Shown here: positions 32,185 to 41,384 of the stretch, one piece after another
Position numbering within the stretch: the first letter of the stretch is position 1
Layout of the letters: every line of letters begins with the position of its first letter
Notes under the pieces: generated by a model
What the model was told of the DNA's origin: nothing
Database searches by the model: none
Seen by the model: only the letters and a program-made list of their open reading frames with translations
Translations under genes and position numbers: made by a program
Source of the DNA: Verrucomicrobiota bacterium
GTDB lineage: Bacteria > Verrucomicrobiota > Verrucomicrobiia > Verrucomicrobiales > DEV007
Length of the DNA: 45,781 nucleotides
NCBI GenBank assembly: GCA_963205275.1
Contig: CAUJIH010000052.1
Coordinates: forward strand, 1-45,781
Direction: 5' to 3'

Positions 32185-33759
32185 CTATTTGCCCTTCCTC
32201 ACGGCTCGGCCGGGACGCTTTCCGCTGTCTTTGCCATCACGGATGACTGGTTCGCCGTTCACAAATACCCACGGAATCCCTGTCGCGTACTGATGCGGGT
32301 CGCGAAAGGTGGCTGGATCTTGCACCTTGTCCGGATCGAAGAGCACCAGATCGGCGTGATAGCCTTTCGCAATCTCTCCGCGTCTGGCCAGATCAAAGGT
32401 TCGGGCCGGTAAGGAAGTCATGCGACGGATCCCTTCCTCCAGACTCAGAACTTTTTTCTCGCGGACATAGCGGGCAAGAAGACGTGCATTGTTCCCGTAG
32501 CTGCGGGGATGAGGCACGTCCTTGCCGGGACGAAGGGGCCATCCGTCACAGGCGATCATACTGAGTGGGTGACGGAGGAAACGCTCCAGATCTGGTTCAT
32601 CCATATTGTGATAGACAGAGCTAGCACCGCCTCCGGCTTGGATCTCTAGGATCGCTTCGAGTTGATGATCGAGAGATGCATTGCCCTTCATGATTTCAGT
32701 CGCTTCGGGGATATTCTTTCCGTTCAGCGATTCATTGGGAATGCAGCGGGCCAAGAAGACGTGGGAGTAATCATCGCGACCCTCAGATTTCAGAATCGCT
32801 TTCGCCTCGGCGATGATTCGGGCTTTGGTGGCAGGATTGTTGATGCGAGCGACGAAATCTTCTTCCTTTCCTTCCAGTGCCCACTGAGGGAGCACTTGGC
32901 GGAGTGCGGTCGAGGAGGCCGTGTAGGTGTACATGTCATGCGTGATTTTCAGTCCTTCCGCCCGAGCTTTGTCGAGTTGAGCGATAATTTCATCAGCTCG
33001 TCCCCAGGCGGTCGGGCCGCTGAGCTTGATGTGAGAGACTTCGGCGGGGCAGCCACTTTCACGAATGATGTGAAACAATTCGTCCAGAGCTTCACGGATT
33101 CTCAGATCCTCGTGGCGCATGTGGCTGGCGTAGATGCCGTCGTACTGGTGAGCGACTTTGGCCAAAGCGATCACCTCGTCGGTTTTGGAATAGGTGCCAG
33201 GCACGTAAATGAGTCCCGTGCTCAGCCCCACCGCGCCATCCTTCATCCCCTGTGCGACCAGATCGCACATTTTGGCTAGCTCCTCTTCCGTCGGCGTGCG
33301 CATGAAAATACCTTTCATCGCTGCTTTTCGAACCGAGCCATGACCAATCAGAGAACCGATATTCAGCCCGAGTCCGGCAGCTTCGGCTTCCTGGAAGAAT
33401 TCGGAGAGATTTGTTCGAGAACTACCGCAATTCCCAGTGATAATAGTCGTCAGGCCCATGCGAACGAAGTTCATCGCTTCCGGCTTACTTGTGATCATCT
33501 CTGAGTGGGTATGCACGTCGATGAATCCGGGGGCTGCGACCAGTCCTGCTCCGTCGATGGTCTCCCGGGCGGAACCAGAGAATTCTCCCACCGCCGCGAT
33601 GATGCCGTCCTTAATCGCAATTCGACCGGATACGAGCGGTGCGCCTGTGCCGTCGGCGATACGGGCATTCTCGATGACGTAGTCGTAGTCAGATCCGACT
33701 GCTGAAAACGTTAAGATGACAGCGATGAGTCCTGTGAAAAGAAGTTTGAACTGCTTCAT
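32185..33759 (-). CDS. Secreted N-acyl-D-amino-acid deacylase (D-aminoacylase type)
   Basis: Signal peptide MKQFKLLFTGLIAVILTFSA; the ATG three codons further upstream is an alternative start. The amidohydrolase-fold enzyme shows IENARIADGTGAP at the start, the metal-binding HxH in FIDVHTHSE, and GNCGSS, the D-aminoacylase/DHOase-type loop. Next come SHMRHED and EVSHIKLSG (metal His), then MIACDGWPLRPGK (Asp) and a C-terminal composite domain (KGYHADLVLFDP). The 524-residue length matches D-aminoacylases. It would release D-amino acids from N-acylated forms in the periplasm, perhaps from wall turnover. A deleted DmpA peptidase at 12.3 kb is another relic of D-amino-acid metabolism. It stands alone. 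Confidence 0.9.
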   Translation of the reverse strand: MKQFKLLFTGLIAVILTFSAVGSDYDYVIENARIADGTGAPLVSGRIAIKDGIIAAVGEFSGSARETIDGAGLVAAPGFIDVHTHSEMITSKPEAMNFVRMGLTTIITGNCGSSRTNLSEFFQEAEAAGLGLNIGSLIGHGSVRKAAMKGIFMRTPTEEELAKMCDLVAQGMKDGAVGLSTGLIYVPGTYSKTDEVIALAKVAHQYDGIYASHMRHEDLRIREALDELFHIIRESGCPAEVSHIKLSGPTAWGRADEIIAQLDKARAEGLKITHDMYTYTASSTALRQVLPQWALEGKEEDFVARINNPATKARIIAEAKAILKSEGRDDYSHVFLARCIPNESLNGKNIPEATEIMKGNASLDHQLEAILEIQAGGGASSVYHNMDEPDLERFLRHPLSMIACDGWPLRPGKDVPHPRSYGNNARLLARYVREKKVLSLEEGIRRMTSLPARTFDLARRGEIAKGYHADLVLFDPDKVQDPATFRDPHQYATGIPWVFVNGEPVIRDGKDSGKRPGRAVRKGK

Positions 33760-33810
33760 AACGATCATTGTTGATAAAACGGGAGCGATTTGCCAAGAAG
33801 AAAATGCCTC

Positions 33811-35391
33811 TCAGCTTCGATCTGCTGAACAAATAAGGGGTTCCCTCGCTGAAAGACTCGCCGTCGGGATCCTCATCCACGTGGTGAATGTGTCATCTTC
33901 ACTACGAAAGCCGATCTTTAGACCTAGGTCGGCTGCTAAGACCGAAGCCCACGTCAGGCCGAGACCAGAATGATGAGAATCTTGCGAGGTCCTCCACGTA
34001 AGAAACGGGCGGGAGAGACCCTCCAGTGCTTTTCGATTGTATGCCTCTGAGCGATTCCTGATGAAGAGATTCACGAACTCCCCGCCCTCCTGCTTTCTGG
34101 GCGGAGTTACACTGACATCCACCTGAGAGCCGGGAAAACGAAGGGCGGAATCCACAGCATTATTGAGCAGGCTCAGATAGACATTCCACAGAGAGACCGC
34201 ATCACTCCTGATGCTGGGCAATTGACTGGAATGCTTGAAGACGAAGGGAATCTTCCGGGCGGAACAAATCTCCTGTGATTTCATTTTCCAGTAGGGAAAG
34301 ACTTCTCTTGGATTCAGATCGACGAGATCTTCGATTCGGACTTCGTTCTCTGGGGTACCGAAGTACTGGACTGTCTCTTCATTTAGTCTTTTTAGAGCAA
34401 AAAATGCCATTTCTAGTTCCTGAAGAATCGTGATTATCTCCGGAGTAAATGCGAGTTTGGGGAAATGCTTGAGGAGTTCCTTTACTCGCCGGCGAAGATA
34501 AATAGCATGTCTATTGAGCATCAGTGCGTAGTGTTTTGTGAGTATCTGATAAAATTGCCGATTGAGTCCTAGGTCTGCATCCTCCCCCGAAGGATAGATG
34601 AAGCCTGGGTGGGCGAGGGTGTAGCGCTCCTCCGGATCGGCATCAGTCGAGAGACCGCTACGTGCGACGGGAATGGTCAGACAAGTCGTCATCACTCCAT
34701 GCTCGTATCGTAATCCTAAGATCATTCCCATTTCCTTAGCCAGTACTACTGCTTCAGGCAGTCCGAGTCCGAAATGTTTCGGATCAGATTTTGTCGAAGC
34801 GAAAGGTAGAAAGAAACATTGGATTACATCCGCACGGAAGGTCTCGCTGGTATTCCTGATGAGAAGGTCGACGAAGCCGAGACCGTTTCTTCCTTGGCGT
34901 CGGACGACTTCCCAAGAGACTCTCCCAGAAGGAAATTTCGCAGCAGCTTCCGCAGCATTGCGAATCAGTATGAGAAATAATTCATCGAGCAGCAATGCGT
35001 CTGCGATGACGTCGGGAAGCCCTTGGGGCTGCGTAATCGAGACAGGAAGCTTGAATTGGCGACTGATGTGGTCTGAGTGATGCTGCCAAGAGGGAAATAC
35101 TTCGGCCCATCGCACGAATCCGAGTTTAGAAGGCTCCTTCATCGGCTCCCAGCATCTCGTGACGTTCTCGATGTGCGGACGAATTCTGCAAAAAAAGGAA
35201 TTCGTGACCGCCACATCGTTTTTCACATGTGGAGCCACCATGTCGAACAGAAGAAGTTCTACAAATCCCCAAAGGCTGCCGGCAAGGTCTACCAAACGAG
35301 ACTGATATTGGCAAAAAAATGTCTGAAAAAATTTCGACGGCTCTCGCTGCCATAGAACTCCTTCTTTGGGAAAAACATAATCACTCATCAC
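33811..35391 (-). CDS. Tandem GHKL ATPase-like protein without kinase partner domains
   Basis: The 526-residue cytoplasmic protein holds two related halves. Each has an EVFPxW segment (97-102 and 363-368) and a helix before the ATP fold. Each also has an N-box-like ELFLILIRNAAEAA (137-150) or NVYLSLLNNAVDSA (403-416), and a G2 box HFGLGLPEA or HSGLGLTWA. The normal G1 (DxGxG) is replaced by IRNTSE (178-183) and IRNRSE (444-449). There is no dimerisation/phosphoacceptor His domain, membrane helix or receiver domain. It therefore resembles a duplicated HATPase_c with altered nucleotide site, not a classical sensor kinase. I do not know a described family. It follows rpoD by 170 bp and is transcribed in the same direction. 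Confidence 0.65.
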   Translation of the reverse strand: MMSDYVFPKEGVLWQREPSKFFQTFFCQYQSRLVDLAGSLWGFVELLLFDMVAPHVKNDVAVTNSFFCRIRPHIENVTRCWEPMKEPSKLGFVRWAEVFPSWQHHSDHISRQFKLPVSITQPQGLPDVIADALLLDELFLILIRNAAEAAAKFPSGRVSWEVVRRQGRNGLGFVDLLIRNTSETFRADVIQCFFLPFASTKSDPKHFGLGLPEAVVLAKEMGMILGLRYEHGVMTTCLTIPVARSGLSTDADPEERYTLAHPGFIYPSGEDADLGLNRQFYQILTKHYALMLNRHAIYLRRRVKELLKHFPKLAFTPEIITILQELEMAFFALKRLNEETVQYFGTPENEVRIEDLVDLNPREVFPYWKMKSQEICSARKIPFVFKHSSQLPSIRSDAVSLWNVYLSLLNNAVDSALRFPGSQVDVSVTPPRKQEGGEFVNLFIRNRSEAYNRKALEGLSRPFLTWRTSQDSHHSGLGLTWASVLAADLGLKIGFRSEDDTFTTWMRIPTASLSAREPLICSADRS

Positions 35392-35560
35392 TCCGAATTG
35401 GGCGGACGAGTATAATCGATTTTTCGACTATTAAGGCAACTTAGGAATTCAGATAATTATAAGGCTCTCAGCTTTGCGAAAGGTCGGTAGCCTATCAACA
35501 TTCCGCTTCAACATAGAACATGACTTCGTCCCACACACGACACTCTGTGCAAGTGAGACC

Positions 35561-37366
35561 TCACCCTCTGTCCCCGGCATCTAGGAAGCCCTCCAGATGT
35601 CGAATCCGGGTGGGATGGCGCATTTTTCTCAGGGCTTTCGCCTCGATCTGACGGATGCGCTCGCGAGTGACGCGGAACTGTCTGCCCACTTCCTCTAGTG
35701 TCCGGATACATCCATCGACTAGACCGAAACGTTGCTCCAGCACGGCTCGTTCTCTGGGACTGAGAGTGTCCAGTACGTCCTTGATCCGATCCCGAAGCAT
35801 GGTCATGGCTGTGACGTCGCTGGGATCGTGAGCGCGATTGTCTTCAATGAAATCTCCGATTTTGGCATCGTCACCATCTCCCACGGGCGTATGCAGGGAG
35901 ATGGGGGATTGGGCCATGCGCAGAACTGTGGCGATGCGTTCGACGGGCAGATGGATCTCTTCGGCGATCTCCTCGGGAGTCGGTTCGCGGCCGATTTCCT
36001 GCTGGAGCTGCTTTTGCACTCGCGTCAGCTTATTGATCGTCTCGATCATGTGGACCGGGATGCGAATGGTGCGGGCTTGGTCTGCGATGGCACGCGTGAT
36101 CGCTTGGCGAATCCACCAAGTGGCATAGGTAGAAAACTTGAATCCACGCTGGTATTCGAACTTCTCCACTGCCTTCATCAGACCCATGTTCCCCTCCTGT
36201 ACCAGATCGAGGAATGACAGCCCGCGATTCGTGTATTTTTTGGCGATTGAGATCACGAGTCTCAGGTTCGCCTCCACCATCTCCTCTCTGGCTTTATTGG
36301 CATCTGCGATGCAGGTGTGTAGCTTGCGAGTCAGTGTTCTGAATTCGTCGGCGGGCATCCAGACTTCCCGTTGAAAGCGCTGGTGCTCCTCGGGACAAAA
36401 ATCGCTAGGATTTTCGCAAAGGGCGTCCGCTCGCTCTTCCCAGGAAGGCGTTTGCGATACAAAATGCTCAGAAACCTGCGGTTTAAAATAAAATCGTGAA
36501 TAGATCTTCGAGAGTTCGGCGATCCCCTTTTTCCAAGCATCAGCGAGATCGGTGGCACCCTCTGAGGCTGGGGGCGTACCCTGTTGCGTTTCGTTCTGAA
36601 CCCTGTGCAGTTTGCTGCAGAGTTCCATCAGATAGTTACGGTGCTCTACTAACTGTACGCAGAGGCGTTCGAGATTTTTGAAATAGCGGTGCCGACTATC
36701 GATCTTTTTATCGATTACTAGGCGGTCAAAGCGCTCTTCTCCACGTTCCAGGCGATCAGCGATATCCAGATACATGTCGGGGAGGAAGCCGAAGCGGAGG
36801 AGAATTTTTCGCGCTTCTGTCTCTGCTTTCTCGACGCGTTTTGACAGGGCGATTTCCTGCTCTCTACTCAGCAGCGGAACCTGTCCCATCTGCTTGAGAT
36901 ACATACGGACGGGATCATCCAGAACATCCAGACGCCCTCCTTCCTGCCGCAGGTCACTCTCCTCTAAATCCACCTTCCCATCATCTTCTAACGAATCATC
37001 TTTCTCTGAGGCCTGAGACTCAGGTTCCTCCGTGGTGGGAGGAGGATAGGAATCGATCTCGCCAGAGTCGATGATCTTTATCTTCATCGAGCGTAGTCGA
37101 TCGATGAGTTCATCGAATAAATCTACATCGAGTTCTGAGCCTGGAATCGCATCATTGATGTCGTCGCTAGACAGATAGCCTTGATCCTTTGCGAGTCGGA
37201 CGAGATCTCGAATCACGATGCGAAATGCCGGAGAATCGAGCGGGGAAATGCTTTCGACAGAAGCAGTGGTTCCCATGATGGACGGGCGCTCCACTGTGCT
37301 TTTCTTTCCTTTGGAATCACCCTTGGATGCTTTCGATCCGGGATTGCTCGAGTGCGAATTTGCCAT
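35561..37366 (-). CDS. rpoD: Primary sigma factor RpoD (sigma-70)
   Basis: This is the housekeeping sigma factor. The N-terminal region 1.1-like part contains [21 protein letters not shown]. Region 1.2 is [22 protein letters not shown], then a non-conserved insertion of about 200 residues. Region 2 follows ([20 protein letters not shown], then [20 protein letters not shown]), then region 2.4 ([20 protein letters not shown]), region 3 and region 4.2 with the helix-turn-helix [20 protein letters not shown]. It is 69 bp downstream of dnaG, the classical macromolecular-synthesis operon order, without rpsU in front. The start ATG (37366) has no Shine-Dalgarno. Confidence 0.97.
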   Translation of the reverse strand: MANSHSSNPGSKASKGDSKGKKSTVERPSIMGTTASVESISPLDSPAFRIVIRDLVRLAKDQGYLSSDDINDAIPGSELDVDLFDELIDRLRSMKIKIIDSGEIDSYPPPTTEEPESQASEKDDSLEDDGKVDLEESDLRQEGGRLDVLDDPVRMYLKQMGQVPLLSREQEIALSKRVEKAETEARKILLRFGFLPDMYLDIADRLERGEERFDRLVIDKKIDSRHRYFKNLERLCVQLVEHRNYLMELCSKLHRVQNETQQGTPPASEGATDLADAWKKGIAELSKIYSRFYFKPQVSEHFVSQTPSWEERADALCENPSDFCPEEHQRFQREVWMPADEFRTLTRKLHTCIADANKAREEMVEANLRLVISIAKKYTNRGLSFLDLVQEGNMGLMKAVEKFEYQRGFKFSTYATWWIRQAITRAIADQARTIRIPVHMIETINKLTRVQKQLQQEIGREPTPEEIAEEIHLPVERIATVLRMAQSPISLHTPVGDGDDAKIGDFIEDNRAHDPSDVTAMTMLRDRIKDVLDTLSPRERAVLEQRFGLVDGCIRTLEEVGRQFRVTRERIRQIEAKALRKMRHPTRIRHLEGFLDAGDRG

Positions 37367-37435
37367 ATTCCAAACAAAACAAAGAGGAGAACGAAAAGCT
37401 TTTCTGTGAACGGGACGGACGATTGATTAACGTTT

Positions 37436-39295
37436 TTAACACTCGTTTAGCTGTTTGCGCAGGTCAAGGAGGACTTTAGTCAGCCGCAAGGCTTCTCCAT
37501 CAGGAAGATTAGGGGCGCTCATACGGGCTTTGATCGCGTCCATCTCTCGTTGGATACTCTGTCTCTTCAGTGCTGAAAGGCAGTCCTGAGCGACTTCCAT
37601 GCTCATGGTCTCGACATTCTCTGCTAGCAGAAAACGCAGGGCTGCCTGGGCTGGTTCCGACAATCGGCTAAAGAGGGCATTGACGGAGGAGATGGCGGCA
37701 GGATCGAATTCCTCTTTCCAGAGACGAGCCAAGAGTTCTGTCTCCGGCAAATTTCTGAGAAAATCGGGAACTAATTGCGCAGAGAGTCCGACTTTCACCT
37801 CCGGATTAGTCAGCAGTCCTCGACAGAGGAGTCGGACGGCACGATTTTGCATCGTCACCACTTCGGGAGGATCTGCTGGGGTGGGGGATTCCCCGGCTAT
37901 TTCTGATTCTGTTGTCTGTTGGTCGCGCTGGGCTTGAAGTCCGGAGCGGCGTCTCGTCGCGGCTTCAGCTCGGGCCTGTTGGCGGACGGCGTCCGCGACG
38001 TGTTTGCGGATTTCGTCTTCTCCCACAGCCAATCGGACTGCAATCCGGTTGATGAGCGAGTCTTGGAGCATTTTCTCACTGACCAGTGCGACATCAGCGG
38101 CGAGAGTGCGGGCGAAGGTGAGTCGCTCACGCAGATCATCTCGCTCGAGCTGGCCTCCGCGCCGATCAATCTGAAAGTCGAAAAACTCCGGTGCTTCCTC
38201 AATTACTTGTCGCAGGGTATCACGACCGCTTTTGCGCAGCAGAGAATCGGGATCTTCACCCGGTGGGAGCATCGCCAGTCGAACCAGAATTCCCATCGGG
38301 GCAAGCACGCGGAAGGCTTTGCTGGCGGCTTCCCGACCGGCATTATCCGAGTCAAAGCAGAGGATGACTTCTTCTGTAAAGCGACGTAGTAGCTTCGCCT
38401 GATCGGATGTGAAGGCTGTGCCTAGGGGGGCGACAAGATTCTCGATTCCAGCCTCGAAGACAGAGATTACGTCGAGTTGTCCTTCGAACAGAATTGCTCG
38501 TTTGGCTCGGAGGATGGCTCGCTTGCTGCGGTCGAAGCCGAAGAGCAGGCGACTCTTGGTGAAGAGGGGTGTCTCCGGAGAATTGACATATTTTCCTCCC
38601 GACTGATCTGATGACAGGACGCGTCCGCTGAATCCTACAGTTTCACCTCGATCATTATTGACCGGAAACATAAGGCGATTGCGGAAAAAAGGATAGATTC
38701 CTCGGCCAGGTCGGTTTTCATCGGCCCATTTCGCCAAGCCACCATTGACCAGTTGAAGGTCAGTAAAGCCCTGCCCCCTCGCCCATTGGAGAAATAATTT
38801 TGAATCCGAAGGCGCGTAACCGAATTCCCATCGGCGAGATGTCTCCATACTCAGATTCCGTGTTTTCAGGTAATCTCTAGCGGGCTGGGCTAGGGAGCTT
38901 TTGAAAAGATGATGGTGAAACCAAGTGGCTGCCGACTTTTGCATCCTCACCAGATCGCTCCGTAGTCGCCGCTTCGCGTCTTCCTCAGGATCATAAGCTT
39001 CTTCCTCCACGATGACTCCGCCACGGTCTGCCAACTTTTTTGCAGCATCGACGAAGGACAGGTTCTCGTAGAGCATGACGAACTTTATCGCGTCGCCGCC
39101 GACGTGACAGCCGAAGCAGTGAAAAATTTGTCGTTGCGGATTGACCTGAAAGCTCGGCGTATTTTCGTTGTGAAACGGGCAGAGGGCGACGAATGCCGCG
39201 CCAGACCGCTTCAGTGGGAAATAAGTCTGGACCAGATCGACGATATCATTCGTATCGAGGATCTTCTGAACTGTTTCCTGGGACAGATTGGCCAT
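37436..39295 (-). CDS. dnaG: DNA primase DnaG
   Basis: DnaG makes RNA primers for replication. The 619-residue protein has the N-terminal CHC2 zinc finger (Cys39, His42, Cys60, Cys63 in CPFHNENTPSF...FHCFGC), the primase core (VGFSGRVLS) and the TOPRIM motif ILFEGQLDVISVFEAGI with DSDNAGREA. The C-terminal helicase-interacting region is from about residue 450. Length is usual. It is co-directional with the upstream EEP-like gene and with rpoD. The ATG at 39295 follows a GGCGCTCTCCCTTGA leader, again with no ribosome-binding motif. Confidence 0.96.
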   Translation of the reverse strand: MANLSQETVQKILDTNDIVDLVQTYFPLKRSGAAFVALCPFHNENTPSFQVNPQRQIFHCFGCHVGGDAIKFVMLYENLSFVDAAKKLADRGGVIVEEEAYDPEEDAKRRLRSDLVRMQKSAATWFHHHLFKSSLAQPARDYLKTRNLSMETSRRWEFGYAPSDSKLFLQWARGQGFTDLQLVNGGLAKWADENRPGRGIYPFFRNRLMFPVNNDRGETVGFSGRVLSSDQSGGKYVNSPETPLFTKSRLLFGFDRSKRAILRAKRAILFEGQLDVISVFEAGIENLVAPLGTAFTSDQAKLLRRFTEEVILCFDSDNAGREAASKAFRVLAPMGILVRLAMLPPGEDPDSLLRKSGRDTLRQVIEEAPEFFDFQIDRRGGQLERDDLRERLTFARTLAADVALVSEKMLQDSLINRIAVRLAVGEDEIRKHVADAVRQQARAEAATRRRSGLQAQRDQQTTESEIAGESPTPADPPEVVTMQNRAVRLLCRGLLTNPEVKVGLSAQLVPDFLRNLPETELLARLWKEEFDPAAISSVNALFSRLSEPAQAALRFLLAENVETMSMEVAQDCLSALKRQSIQREMDAIKARMSAPNLPDGEALRLTKVLLDLRKQLNEC

Positions 39296-39391
39296 TCAAG
39301 GGAGAGCGCCCGCTACTAAAGCGCATTCAGCACGGACTGCAAACGACCCCGGATCGGAGCACCCGTGAGTGTCTCGCGAGGAAAAATTTCC

Positions 39392-40405
39392 TCAGCTAGT
39401 CGGTCGTCGAATCATGGGAATCTGGACTTCGCTTGCGATGACGCGAGCTTGGGCGGACGGATTCAAGCGACAAGTGGATTGAATCGGATGGAGAGTCGGA
39501 GAAACCCAGATCTGATCGGTCCGTAGAAAGGGGAATCGATTGGGTGACGTATCTCCCCAGCCGATCCCGGCATAGCCGAAGGTATCGATCATCGAATTAT
39601 TCTCTAAGGGACCGAATACGTCGTCTCCGGCTGGCGTTCCAAAGTGTCCGCCCACGACTCGTGCTACGTCCTGTCGCATAATTGGGTTCTCTCCCAAGGC
39701 ATTTCTTACGAAGCGTCGTCCTCCGACGCGGGCTGCTGTCAATTCTCTCCAGACTGAGGGTTTCCACATATCGCGGCGAGGGGCACAGCCTTCGAGATCG
39801 AGATCGGTCACGTCGAGAATTAGCCCACTGGGGTGGCGGAGACGAACGTGAAGCGCTCTCCCGGAAGGAGAGGCGATCACGGCTAGAGTGCTCCCACGGG
39901 CGAGGATGGCCAGGGAGCCGTGGCTAGTCACCGTACGCTCGCTTCCGTAGATGCGTTCGGCCACGGAGTCGAGCACGGACTTGCTTGGTGCTCCCTGGAT
40001 CAGAATTACGTCAGGTGCTGCTTCCGCTGCCGCCTGCAAGGCCGCTTCAGATCCATGACAGCGAACGGATACAATCTGCAGGGAAGCGGTTTTTTTATCC
40101 GAATGATCGCGTTTATGAACCACTGAGCGAAGCAACTCTCGACCCACGCTTCGGGATTCTTCAGAGAATACGACGGCAGTGAGCAGGCAGAGGGTAAAGA
40201 CGATACCGGGGAAGATATGTCGAGAGAGAATCCAACTGAAGAGAGAAAATATCGAGAGAAAGCCCATCCATATCCAGAGAGGAATCAGCGTAATCGGCAC
40301 CATCGAATCCCAGCGGTTGAGCATACAGATGTCGATGAAGAGAAAGATTAGGAGCAGAATCGACGGAAAAACGAATGCAAAGAACTTGTAGGATTTTCGT
40401 CGCAT
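39392..40405 (-). CDS. Membrane-anchored endonuclease/exonuclease/phosphatase-fold pseudoenzyme
   Basis: Three N-terminal helices (about residues 9-28, 36-58 and 64-80) anchor a domain of the EEP fold, as in YafD-type proteins. The fold is recognisable from APDVILIQG (family: DVL.LQE), VVGGHFGTP (family GDFNTP) and RTDQIWVSPTL (family RIDYIWVS). It also has a final SAQARVIASEVQIP (family SDHRPVxAxLxLP). However, every catalytic residue has changed: Glu to Gly138, Asp/Asn of GDFN to His254/Gly256, and Asp/His of SDH to Ala318/Gln319. So phosphodiesterase activity is unlikely. It directly precedes dnaG-rpoD and is divergent from the AraD gene. Confidence 0.7.
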   Translation of the reverse strand: MRRKSYKFFAFVFPSILLLIFLFIDICMLNRWDSMVPITLIPLWIWMGFLSIFSLFSWILSRHIFPGIVFTLCLLTAVVFSEESRSVGRELLRSVVHKRDHSDKKTASLQIVSVRCHGSEAALQAAAEAAPDVILIQGAPSKSVLDSVAERIYGSERTVTSHGSLAILARGSTLAVIASPSGRALHVRLRHPSGLILDVTDLDLEGCAPRRDMWKPSVWRELTAARVGGRRFVRNALGENPIMRQDVARVVGGHFGTPAGDDVFGPLENNSMIDTFGYAGIGWGDTSPNRFPFLRTDQIWVSPTLHPIQSTCRLNPSAQARVIASEVQIPMIRRPTS

Positions 40406-40537
40406 GAAATCGAGAGAGATAAGTCGAGAGGACTCAACTAGTATAGAGTCGCAGATGGAGATGTCCAGACGGAGAGATTTCTCTGACGGGATTCTTTAGT
40501 TGCGAACAATTCATTTTTGAGTTCCGATCTCGCAATC

Positions 40538-41236
40538 ATGAAACTAGAGGCTCTTAGACAGGAGGTTCTCGATGCGAATTTGCGCATTGTTCGGGAAGGA
40601 TTGGTGCGCCTGACTTGGGGGAATGTCTCCGGGATCGATCGAGAGACTGGGTGCTTCGTCATTAAGCCGAGCGGCGTAGACTATGCGGATTTGACGACTG
40701 AGTCGCTGGTCATCGTCGATCTGGAGGGGATGGTGGTGGAGGGGAAGCTGCGACCTTCCTCTGATACTGAGACACATCGGATTCTCTATCGCGAGTTTTC
40801 TGAAATTGGGGGGATCACGCATACGCACTCGCCGATGGCGACGGCCTTCGCGCAGGCTGGAGTTGAACTACCGTGTTTGGGCACTACCCATGCGGATCAC
40901 TTTTACGGCACTGTGCCGCTGGTGAGAGAGCTAACTCCGGAGGAAGTCGCCGACCGGTATGAGGAAGTGACCGGAATCATCATCGCTACTCATTTTCGGG
41001 AGAGGGGAATCGATCCGATGGAGATGCCCGCCTGTTTTCAAAAAGGTCATGCCCCGTTTACTTGGGGACATAGTGCTGCGGAGTCAGTGAATAACAGCAT
41101 CGCACTGGAGATGTGTGCGGAAATGGCTCTGGCCACTTGGCAGATTCGTTCCGATGTCGCCGAGCTATCGGCTCATCTTTTAGAAAAGCACTACTCTCGA
41201 AAGCACGGTCTGAAGGCCTATTACGGTCAGCTTTGA
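40538..41236 (+). CDS. AraD-type class II aldolase/epimerase (L-ribulose-5-phosphate 4-epimerase)
   Basis: The 232-residue protein shows the family series TWGNVSGID, FVIKPSGVDY, SSDTETHRILY and THTHSPMATAF (zinc His pair). The third zinc His is in the segment GHAPFTWG. This set fits AraD or UlaF/SgbE-like 4-epimerases converting L-ribulose-5-P to D-xylulose-5-P. The ATG at 40538 is preferred over a TTG 7 codons upstream. It lacks a ribosome-binding motif. No other araBAD genes lie nearby; the heparinase-like lyase downstream suggests carbohydrate use. Confidence 0.88.
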   Translation: MKLEALRQEVLDANLRIVREGLVRLTWGNVSGIDRETGCFVIKPSGVDYADLTTESLVIVDLEGMVVEGKLRPSSDTETHRILYREFSEIGGITHTHSPMATAFAQAGVELPCLGTTHADHFYGTVPLVRELTPEEVADRYEEVTGIIIATHFRERGIDPMEMPACFQKGHAPFTWGHSAAESVNNSIALEMCAEMALATWQIRSDVAELSAHLLEKHYSRKHGLKAYYGQL

Positions 41237-41384
41237 CAGGAGGAAATGCTTTACCGAAAAACTTTCCTGATATGCGCCCGTTCGATATTCATACGAGCGG
41301 ACGTATCATCCCCTTGAGAATCGATCTGTCTCGGTGTGCGTGTTCCCATCTTCGTTCGCTTTCTCGGATTCTTTCTAAAAATAT

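Noticed and set aside
32662..33279. 205-codon plus-strand ORF
   Set aside because: Antisense to the D-aminoacylase whose HxH and other metal motifs are clear.
35732..36217. 161-codon plus-strand ORF within rpoD
   Set aside because: Antisense of conserved sigma regions 2 to 4.
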